A model generated the notes under the pieces. That model was not told the origin of the DNA, ran no database searches, and saw only the letters and a list, made by a program, of their open reading frames with translations. From Paraescarpia echinospica (Eukaryota; Annelida; Polychaeta; Sabellida; Siboglinidae): DNA of 64,000 bases. The position numbers and the translations under genes are program-made. Positions 54,838 to 64,000 of the stretch are shown here, in pieces (position 1 is the stretch's first letter; each line of letters opens with the position of its first letter). The stretch covers positions 9,514,409 through 9,578,408 of the forward strand of contig CM034537.1 in the NCBI GenBank assembly GCA_020002185.1. The letters run 5' to 3'.

Positions 54838-57800
54838 AGTGCTTGTATTGACTGAATCCTCCACAAATAGTTCAAGCAGTGCTTGTATTGACTGGATCCT
54901 CCACAAATAGTTCAAGCAGTGCTTGTATTGACTGAATCCTCCACAAATAGTTCAAGCAGTGCTTGTATTGACTGGATCCTCCACAAATAGTTCAAGCAGT
55001 GCTTGTATTGACTGGATCCTCCACAAATATTTCAAGCAGTGCTTGTATTGACTGGATCCTCCACAAATAGTTCAAGCAGTGCTTGTATTGACTGGATCCT
55101 CCACAAATATGTCAAGCAGTGCTTGTATTGACTGGATCCTCCACAAATATGTCACGCAGTGCTTGTATTGACTGGATCCTCCACAAATATTTCAAGCAGT
55201 GCTTGTACTGACTGGATCCTCCACAAATATTTCAAGCAGTGCTTGTACTGACTGGATCCTCCACAAATATTTCAAGCAGTGCTTGTACTGACTGGATCCT
55301 CCACAAATATTTCAAGCAGTGCTTGTACTGACTGGATCCTCCACAAATATTTCAAGCAGTGCTTGTACTGACTGGATCCTCCACAAATATTTCAAGCAGT
55401 GCTTGTACTGACTGGATCCTCCACAAATATTTCAAGCAGTGCTTGTACTGACTGGATCCTCCACAAATATTTCAAGCAGTGCTTGTACTGACTGGATCCT
55501 CCACAAATATTTCAAGCAGTGCTTGTACTGACTGGATCCTCCACAAATATTTCAAGCAGTGCTTGTACTGACTGGATCCTCCACAAATATTTCAAGCAGT
55601 GCTTGTACTGACTGGATCCTCCACAAATATTTCAAGCAGTGCTTGTACTGACTGGATCCTCCACAAATATTTCAAGCAGTGCTTGTACTGACTGGATCCT
55701 CCACAAATATTTCAAGCAGTGCTTGTACTGACTGGTCAAGCACTGACTGGATCCTCCACAAATATTTCAAGCAGTGCTTGTACTGACTGGATCCTCCACA
55801 AATATTTCAAGCAGTGCTTGTACTGACTGGATCCTCCACAAATATTTCAAGCAGTGCTTGTACTGACTGGATCCTCCACAAATATTTCAAGCAGTGCTTG
55901 TACTGACTGGATCCTCCACAAATATTTCAAGCAGTGCTTGTACTGACTGGATCCTCCACAAATATTTCAAGCAGTGCTTGTACTGACTGGATCCTCCACA
56001 AATATTTCAAGCAGTGCTTGTACTGACTGGATCCTCCACAAATATTTCAAGCAGTGCTTGTACTGACTGGATCCTCCACAAATATTTCAAGCAGTGCTTG
56101 TATTTACTGGATCCTCCACAAATATTTCAAGCAGTGCTTGTATTGACTGGATCCTCCACAAATATTTCAAGCAGTGCTTGTATTGACTGGATCCTCCACA
56201 AATATTTCAAGCAGTTCTTGTATTTACTGGATCCTCCACAAATATTTCAAGCAGTGCTTGTATTGACTGGATCCTCCACAAATATTTCAAGCAGTGCTTG
56301 TATTGACTGGATCCTCCACATCAAGCATATTGTGCAGTGCTGACTGGATCCTCCACAAATATTTCAAGCAGTGCTTGTACTGACTGGATCCTCCACAAAT
56401 ATTTCAAGCAGTGCTTGTACTGACTGGATCCTCCACAAATATTTCAAGCAGTGCTTGTACTGACTGGATCCTCCACAAATATTTCAAGCAGTGCTTGTAC
56501 TGACTGGATCCTCCACAAATATTTCAAGCAGTGCTTGTACTGACTGGATCCTCCACAAATATTTCAAGCAGTGCTTGTACTGACTGGATCCTCCACAAAT
56601 ATTTCAAGCAGTGCTTGTACTGACTGGATCCTCCACAAATATTTCAAGCAGTGCTTGTACTGACTGGATCCTCCACAAATATTTCAAGCAGTGCTTGTAC
56701 TGACTGGATCCTCCACAAATATTTCAAGCAGTGCTTGTACTGACTGGATCCTCCACAAATATTTCAAGCAGTGCTTGTATTTACTGGATCCTCCACAAAT
56801 ATTTCAAGCAGTGCCTGTATTGACTGGATCCTCCACAAATATTTCAAGCAGTGCTTGTACTGACTGGATCCTCCACAAATATTTCAAGCAGTGCTTGTAC
56901 TGACTGGATCCTCCACAAATATTTCAAGCAGTGCTTGTACTGACTGGATCCTCCACAAATATTTCAAGCAGTGCTTGTACTGACTGGATCCTCCACAAAT
57001 ATTTCAAGCAGTGCTTGTACTGACTGGATCCTCCACAAATATTTCAAGCAGTGCTTGTACTGACTGGATCCTCCACAAATATTTCAAGCAGTGCTTGTAC
57101 TGACTGGATCCTCCACAAATATTTCAAGCAGTGCTTGTACTGACTGGATCCTCCACAAATATTTCAAGCAGTGCTTGTACTGACTGGATCCTCCACAAAT
57201 ATTTCAAGCAGTGCTTGTACTGACTGGATCCTCCACAAATATTTCAAGCAGTGCTTGTATTGACTGGATCCTCCACAAATATTTCAAGCAGTGCTTGTAT
57301 TGACTGGATCCTCCACAAATATTTCAAGCAGTGCTTGTATTGACTGGATCCTCCACAAATATTTCAAGCAGTGCTTGTATTGACTGGATCCTCCACAAAT
57401 ATTTCAAGCAGTGCTTGTATTGACTGGATCCTCCACAAATATTTCAAGCAGTGCTTGTATTGACTGGATCCTCCACAAATATTTCAAGCAGTGCTTGTAT
57501 TGACTGGATCCTCCACAAATATTTCAAGCAGTGCTTGTATTGACTGGATCCTCCACAAATATTTCAAGCAGTTCTTGTATTGACTGGATCCTCCACAAAT
57601 ATTTCAAGCAGTGCTTGTATTGACTGGATCCTCCACAAATATTTCAAGCAGTTCTTGTATTGACTGGATCCTCCACAAATATTTCAAGCAGTGCTTGTAT
57701 TGACTGGATCCTCCACAAATATTTCAAGCAGTGCTTGTATTGACTGGATCCTCCACAAATATTTCAAGCAGTGCTTGTATTGACTGGATCCTCCACAAAT

Positions 57801-58160
57801 ATTTCAAGCAGTGCTTGTATTGACTGAATCCTTCACAAATATTTAAGCAGTGCTTGTATTGACTGAATCCTCCACAGATATTTCAAGCAGTGCTTTTATT
57901 GACTGAATCCTCCACAGATATTTCAAGCAGTGCTTGTATTGACTGAATCCTCCACAGATATTTCAAGCAGTGCTTGTATTGACTGAATCCTCCACAGATA
58001 TTTCAAGCAGTGCTTGTATTGACTGAATCCTCCACATATATTTCAAGCAGTGCTTGTATTGACTGAATCCTCCACATATATTTCAAGCAGTGCTTGTATT
58101 GACTGAATACTCCACAAATATTTCAAGCAGTGCTTGTATTGACTGAATCCTCCACAAATA
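54838..58160. repeat. large tandem array, 40-bp unit, about 83 copies
   Basis: Units contain TTCAAGCAGTGCTTGTACTG followed by ACTGGATCCTCCACAAATAT, with a BamHI site (GGATCC) in most units. A C/T variant (GTACTG or GTATTG) comes in long blocks. GAATCC units occur at both edges and ACAGAT units only at the right edge, the usual pattern of homogenised centre and diverged borders. Two irregular junctions, at about 55733 (CTGGTCAAGCACTGACTGG) and 56319 (CATCAAGCATATTGTGCAG), interrupt the register. AAGCAGTGCTT in each unit is an imperfect palindrome. The frames with STNISSSACTDWIL are not genes. Confidence 0.98.
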
Positions 58161-58289
58161 TGTGCCTTTCAACTTTTTTCCAGTTGTCAAATCACAAAAT
58201 CAAATTAGTGTTGCTCACACAAATTCCAAATGTGAAGTCACAAAATTATATTTCATGTCCATGTTTCTTTGTATATATATATTTATGTT

Positions 58290-59196
58290 AAGTACTACCA
58301 TCTCTACGCAATTTCAAAAATAAGACATTGTCTTACTACTGATGCATGTAAGACACTAGTCCATGCCCTGGTGACATCGCGGCTGGACTACAGTAACGCG
58401 GTCCTGTATGGCATCACCGAGGCACTCATGAACAAATTGCAGATGGTACAGAACTCGGCAGCAAGACTAATTTCAAGACACCGAAAGCACCAGCACGTAA
58501 CACCTGTGCCGGTCGAGCTGCACTGGCTTCCAGTTCGCTGGCGTATCCAGTACAAACTGCTGGTCCTTGTTTTCATGGCTTTGCATGGTCTTACTCCAGC
58601 GTATATCCAAGATCTCATAATACCATATACGCCCACCCGCAACCTCCGATCTGCTGATCTACATCTGCTTGTAGTCCCGCGCTACAACTTAGAGGGCTAC
58701 GGCAGACGAGCTTTCTCCGTGTCTGGACCTACGCTCTGGAACGCTCTGCCAATAAATGTTCGTAAAATAGAGACTTTGGATAAATTTAAAACTTGCCTTA
58801 AAACGTATCTATTTAAGCAGGCGTACATCGACTGAGGAACTGTGCTGTAGGACACTTTTTTATGAATATGTATTTAATCAATTAATTTATTTCTATTATA
58901 TAATGTATTCTAATTAATTTATTATTATTTTTCTTTTAAAACAATTTTATATATCATAATGTTTATTCTCTTACTTAATTATATTAATATTTGTGCAAAT
59001 ATGTCATGTATGTTGGTCACATTATATATATATATACAATCTTGTAAATCTTAATAATTATTACATTTACCGGCATCTTTATACATATTTATTTTTACAT
59101 TTGTTTCCATGTACGCCTTACAATGTGTGTACGCGCCTATGAACGGGCTGGACCCGGAGATATGGCGCTATAGAAATGCTAGTAATAATAATAATA

Positions 59197-59199
<3 letters not shown>
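58290..59199 (+). mobile_element. L2-like LINE 3' end, 5'-truncated
   Basis: The frame up to 58835 carries the C-terminal region of an L2/CR1-type protein: TSRLDYSNAVLYGI, LQMVQNSAARLISR, ELHWLPVRWRIQYKLLVLVF, GRRAFSVSGPTLWNALPINV and FKTCLKTYLFKQ, then a stop. The 3' untranslated region ends ATGGCGCTATAGAAATGCTA and (GTAATAATAATAATAAT), the microsatellite-like tail typical of such elements. Unlike the other LINEs here its frame is intact to the stop, so it may be the youngest. The RT core and endonuclease are absent. Confidence 0.9.
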
Positions 59200-59227
<28 letters not shown>

Positions 59228-59234
59228 TTGTATA

Positions 59235-59375
59235 TTACTACTTTATGTTTTTATTAATACCATATATATTTTTATATATACATACATACATATATATATA
59301 TATATTGTATATATATATGTGTATGTATGTATATATAAAAATATATATGGTATTAATAAAAACATAAAGTAGTAA
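59235..59375. repeat. 141-bp near-perfect inverted repeat (70-bp arms)
   Basis: Bases 59235-59304 pair with 59306-59375 with only two mismatches (59303/59307, and 59291/59319, a T-G pair). The outer arms are not simple repeats (TTACTACTTTATGTTTTTAT and its complement), while the centre is TA-rich. It directly follows the (TAA)n tail of a LINE. It could form a long hairpin or cruciform. Confidence 0.93.
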
Positions 59376-59949
59376 AAAATAGTTTAGTTGATGAAAGTAA
59401 AATCTTATAATTTCCAGTTGCAATCAGCAGCTTTGCCAGCTAGTGATTTATGTAGTATGTTTGGTATCAACGAGGGATTAATATTTGTAGATATTATGGG
59501 TGAATCTACAGTGGCCAAGTTGCACTTTTTTGTGTCAAATCAAAGATAGACCCTGAATTAACCTATCAAGACAAACCATAGAGTTAGCTTGCTGAGACAC
59601 ATAGTTTCTTCTACCATCAGACAACAGTGACAACCATTTCAAATAGGACACTTTAAAAAGAAAACCAACAAGTTTTTAGCTGATGTTAAATGTGCATGTC
59701 AGTTTTGAAGACCTTAGCTGATGGCTACCCTCGTGGCAAAGTTGGGGGAATCTTGCACATGCAAACATGCATGCATTCACACACCTGCGTCTGTGTATTT
59801 TTGGACACACCCACTGGCACATGACATTGATATGGTGTGCATTCATACTTTGCCCAGGTGACAGGGCACATTCTGATTGCGCAAGACAAACAAATAGCGC
59901 CTTGTTCCAGTCAGATATCTCGTCTGTTGTCTGCATTCCAGGGGCTTCT
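59376..59949. other. non-coding stretch
   Basis: No gene or organised repeat is recognised. Confidence 0.4.
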
Positions 59950-60765
59950 ACGCTGTCCGTCACAGTCTTCTCACCTCTATCAGTGGGAACAGGGTCTTCT
60001 CCACTGTCTCTGTCACAGTCTTGTCACCTCTATCAGTGGAGACAGGGTCTTCTCCACTGTCTCTGTTACAGTCTTGTCACCTCTATCAGTGGAGACAGGG
60101 TCTTCTCCACTGTCTCTGACACAGTCTTGTTATCTCTATCAGTGAGAACAGGGTCTTCTCCACTGTCTCTGTCACAGTCTTGTCACCTCTGTCAGTGTAG
60201 ACTGGGTCTTCTCCACTGTCTCGGACGCAGTCTTGTCACCTCTATCAGTGGGAACAGGGTCTTCTCCACACAATCTTGTCACCTCTATCAGTGGGGATAA
60301 TGTATTCTCTACTGTCTCTGACACATTCTTGTCTCCTCTATCAGTGGGGAACAGGGTTTTCTCCACTGTATCTGTCACAGTCTTGTTACCTCTATCAGTG
60401 GGGACAGGGTCTTCTCCACTGTCTCTGACATAGTCTTGTCACTTCTATCAGTGGGGACAGGGTCTTCTCCACTATTTATGACACATTCTTGTCACCTCTA
60501 TCAGTGGGGAACAGAGTATTCTCCTCTGTCTCTGACAGTCTTGTTACCTATATCAGTGGGGACAGGGTCTTCTCCACTGTCTCTGACAGTCTTGTTACTT
60601 CTATCAGTGGGGACAAGGTCTTCTCCACTGTCTCAGTCACAGTCTTGTCACCTCTGTGAGTGGTGACAGGGTATTCTCCACTGTCTCTGATACATTCTTG
60701 TCACCTTTATCTGTGGGGACAGGGTCTTCTCCACTGTCTCTGTCACAGTCTTGTCACCTCTTTCG
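59950..60765. repeat. minisatellite, 53-bp unit, about 15 copies
   Basis: Units contain TCTTCTCCACTGTCTCTGTC, ACAGTCTTGTCACCTCTATC and AGTGGGGACAGGG with frequent substitutions and small deletions. The Ser/Leu/Val-rich frames (for example SPLSVGTGSSPLSL) are by-products. Confidence 0.95.
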
Positions 60766-63014
60766 GTGAGGAAACAGATTATATTATTCCCTGGTTTCTA
60801 CCATACAGCAGGAGTATAACAAATTAGTTTGTTCAATTTGATTTGATTTGACTTGAAGTTTCACCCTGCAATTTTATATAAAATCAGCCAGCATTGTTCT
60901 TGACCCATTACAATTCTGAATAAATTTGGCACATTATGTATGCGATATATTTTTGTAACTGCTTCCTTTGCAGTACAGTGTTGGTATTGACAAAGCTCCA
61001 ATTACATGCATTAAAATACAATATTGGTTCTCAGAATGCACTGGCGACATTAAAATGCAATGTTGGGACTACATTAAAGTACAGTGTTGGCATTGAGAAA
61101 TCATAGGCTACCCAACTGGTACATTAAACTACGATGCAAACACACACAAAAGAGGTCGACCCAATTTGCAGTTTACACAGCAGTATGTGGAAGTATTCTA
61201 CACATTCATGTATTATGTACACATGGATAAATCATTTAGAAGCTGTATTTCTGTAGTGCGCTGTGCTAAATACTGAGTTCAGCCCTCCATTCAAAGTTAT
61301 TGAGCACCAACAAGAGATCGTATTCAGTGAGAGAATAGTGCCTTCCGAACTGTGACCTTGTGGCCCACTTGACCCCTGCAGACGGCTCATGATTTCCGAC
61401 ATCCAGGCACCTCCGATCCAGGGCAGCTTGTCTTTTGGGGGTTACAAGAATCAAAGCCAAGCAGCTGACAAGATTGTAGCCTACTGGAACCTTTCAAAAC
61501 AACACTCTGACACCAAGCTCAGACATAGCTTCCTTAATTGAGTAAAAACTAAGCCATTTACAGTTTACTTAGAGTTCACACCGAAGTGTGACATTTGATG
61601 GGTCATGTGACCAAGATAGGAAGTGGCATCAGACTTAGAGTATTTTGTCACATTATAGCTCTGATCTATTGGTGAAACTACCCCCAGTTCATGGCATGTT
61701 ATATTCCATTGTAGACTCCTTCACATTTGACAGATTACGTTGTCAGTGAAGTAGCAACTGTTGTAAGGAAATAGTTTCTTTTCCTTGTTTCAGTTCTGCA
61801 TTCTCTCCTTGTCTGCTAGTTTATTTCCAGCACTCCGCGACCTTCAAATCAATGGCCTTGTCACTAGAATTTGATGGTTTTATGAGGTCTCATTTGATTA
61901 GTCAGCCTTTTGCAGAACATTGTCGTCATCACCATAAATGTTTTCTGACATCTGACTAATTAGTTTGCAAATTCATGACATGTAATTTTTTCAGAGTGAC
62001 ATACTATGTACATATAAAACATGTTTTTTCCCATTCTCACTGACAACAACACAGCACCTGCCTTTTTAAACATGCACAGACTTAGATCAGAGTTTCAAGA
62101 ATTCTGCCTAGATTTTCTGGCCCCGATCTGTCCAGTGTTGCTAGCCTTTGTCCATGTGTTCCCTGACTGTTGTCTGGGAAAACTGTGATTGGGCAGTGTT
62201 CCTAGAAATGGCCAGAGTCTTCCTGGAAGAGATGAAAGCCTTCCTAGAAATGGACACGAGACTGGGTAGACATAACAAGGACCCGACTGATGGGACGTCC
62301 TCGGGTATCGATTGTCTTCAAAGATTGATTTCTCTAAAAGCGCCGGTGCATATATAGCCTTGCCAGACAGCCATCAACGTGTCACCCGCTTGTGTGTGTA
62401 CGTGAATGCACGTCTGTGTGTGCACACGTCCCATTACTACCGTTGCTTTGACGGCTTCACTTGTACAACGTTGAACTCTGTCCCTTGTCTCCTGTGTTCA
62501 GAGGCTGTCTGCAGATAAGCACTGTCTAGGTCACGTCCCTGCTGTGGTACTACGACAGATGAAGCTCACATCATCCACTCCATTGATCTCTACTTATCTC
62601 TAGTGCTTCTTTGTATCCACTCTCCACAATGTCCTCATCATGCTTACGTCCAGACCACTTGAGGTCATCACCTCATGGGATGGGGGTGATGGGGGCTGTC
62701 ATTTGGCTTTCTAGAACGCATTACAACCATCCCTTTATAAAGGTTTTTGGTTTTTTTACAAAATATTTTTATCTCTTACAAAAAGGAGACTAAAATATAA
62801 ATGTAATGTTTCTAGAACTCAAAAATAAAAGTATGTTTCTACAAAAACTAAGAAATTAAAGATGAAGTTCTTTTTGAAAAATTGTGTGTCTTGTGTTTCC
62901 GAAGGTATGATAATAGTTGAGATAAATACCTGAGTTTTTGTATTTGTTTACCTTTTCTTTAAAAAATGTGCCTTTAGTGAATAAACATGTTAAATTTTAC
63001 TGAAAACAACATTC
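60766..63014. other. non-coding stretch
   Basis: About 2.2 kb without recognised genes or arrays. ACAGTGTTGGYATTGA is repeated loosely at about 60974-61095. A minus-strand frame at 61266-61460 is listed separately. Confidence 0.4.
61266..61460 (-). CDS. small hypothetical open reading frame
   Basis: 64 codons with a protein-like composition (KRQAALDRRCLDVGNHEP and TRSQFGRHYSLTEYDLLLVL), in a GC-richer patch within AT-rich sequence. I do not recognise a family. It could be a lone exon, a transposable-element remnant or chance. Confidence 0.18.
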   Translation of the reverse strand: MALILVTPKRQAALDRRCLDVGNHEPSAGVKWATRSQFGRHYSLTEYDLLLVLNNFEWRAELSI

Positions 63015-64000
63015 TAAAAACATACAGTTACAGTAAAAACATTGAGTTACAGTAAAACCATTGAGTTACAGTAAAAACATACAGTTACAGTAAAAACATA
63101 CAGTTACAATAAAAACATACAGTAACAGTAAAACATACAGTTACAGTAAAAACATACAGTTACAGTAAAACATACAGTAACAGTAAAAACATACAGTTAC
63201 AGTAAAAACCTTACAGTTACAGTAAACACATACAGTAACAGTAAAAACATACAGTTACAGTAAAAACATATAGTTAAGTAAAAACATACAGTTACAGTAA
63301 AAACATGCAGTTACATTAAAACATAGTTACAGTAAAATTTACAGTTAATGTAAAACATTGAATTACAGTAAAACATACAGTTACAGTAACACGTACAGTA
63401 ACAGTAAAAACATAGTTACAGTAAAACATAGTTACAGTAAAAACTTACAGTTACAGTAAAAACATAGTTACAGTAAAACATACAGTAACAGTAAACACAT
63501 ACAGTTACAGTAAAAACATATAGTTACAGTAAAAACATATAGTTACAGTAAAAACATACAGTTACAGTAAAAACATACAGTAAGAATAAAAATATACAGT
63601 TACAGTAAAACATACAGTTACAGTAAAAACATACAGTTACAGTAAAACATACAGTAACAGTAAAAACATACAGTTACAGTAAAAACCTTACAGTTACAGT
63701 AAACACATACAGTAACAGTAAAAACATACAGTTACAGTAAAAACATATAGTTAAGTAAAAACATACAGTTACAGTAAAAACATGCAGTTACATTAAAACA
63801 TAGTTACAGTAAACTTTACAGTTAATGTAAAACATTGAATTACAGTAACACATACAGTTACAGTAACACGTACAGTAACAGTAAAAACATAGTTACAGTA
63901 AAACATAGTTACAGTAAAAACTTACAGTTACAGTAAAAACATACAGTTACAGTAAAACATACAGTAACAGTAAAACATACAGTTACAGTAAAAACATAGT
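63015..64000. repeat. minisatellite, 18-19-bp unit, over 50 copies, running off the window
   Basis: Units of the type ACAGTTACAGTAAAAACAT vary by short deletions (ACAGTAACAGTAAAAC, CATAGTTACAGTAAAA). A higher-order period of about 480 bp is visible: AAAACCTTACAGTTACAGTA at 63205 recurs at 63684, and ACATTGAATTACAGTA near 63355 recurs near 63832, followed by the same variants in the same order. The right end of the array is outside the window. Confidence 0.95.

Noticed and set aside
58388..58642. Minus-strand frame of 84 codons
   Set aside because: It is antisense to the L2-like LINE protein.
59109..59423. Ile/Tyr-rich frames on both strands
   Set aside because: They arise from the TA-rich 141-bp inverted repeat, which explains why the two strands give nearly the same peptide.
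59767..60666. Ser/Leu-rich frames of up to 177 codons
   Set aside because: They follow the 53-bp repeat, shift frame from unit to unit and have no conserved domain.

Overview
This is eukaryotic nuclear DNA from an animal, most likely a marine invertebrate. The evidence is one clearly recognisable metazoan coding exon (ataxin-1, with the start of its AXH domain), very low gene density in AT-rich sequence, several APE-type non-LTR retrotransposons (LINEs) of CR1 and L2 type, a nested miniature inverted-repeat transposon, and an extreme load of minisatellites. The species cannot be fixed from the sequence; a mollusc or another lophotrochozoan, or an invertebrate deuterostome, would fit. No bacterial operon, rRNA, CRISPR array or convincing tRNA gene is visible.

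Layout. 0-8 kb: sparse AT-rich DNA with a possible exon end at 372, a MITE (1106-1265), two old diverged tandem duplications and a 15-bp minisatellite (5010-5582). 8.1-11.2 kb: a decayed CR1-type LINE on the minus strand, carrying a nested MITE, an internal deletion and a minisatellite that grew inside it. 11.7-15.5 kb: a nearly complete second LINE on the minus strand with a candidate 7-bp target duplication. 15.5-23 kb: mostly featureless, with a few weak exon candidates, a 40-bp perfect palindrome and an exact CTCF-type motif. 23-44 kb: a dense series of unrelated minisatellites (12 to 61-bp units) with LINE tails between or inside them; the largest is a 4.7-kb, 61-bp array at 38432-43177. 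45.8-47.4 kb: the ataxin-1-like exon on the plus strand, GC-rich and bounded by a splice acceptor and donor. 48.4-64 kb: further minisatellites, including a 3.3-kb, 40-bp array, a second CR1 copy inserted in a 20-bp array, an L2-like 3' end, a 141-bp near-perfect inverted repeat, and an 18-19-bp array that runs off the window.

How it fits together. The only confident host gene is the ataxin-1 homologue. Vertebrate ATXN1 has very long introns and several untranslated 5' exons, so much of the upstream 45 kb may be its introns or 5' region; a few strong plus-strand splice donors (373, 22784, 30531, 38238) fit this but do not prove it. By hand count minisatellites make up roughly 30 percent of the window. 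LINEs and minisatellites interact in both directions: two LINEs are inserted into pre-existing arrays, and at least two arrays have grown from LINE sequence. Most long open frames in the window are periodic readings of these arrays and are not genes.
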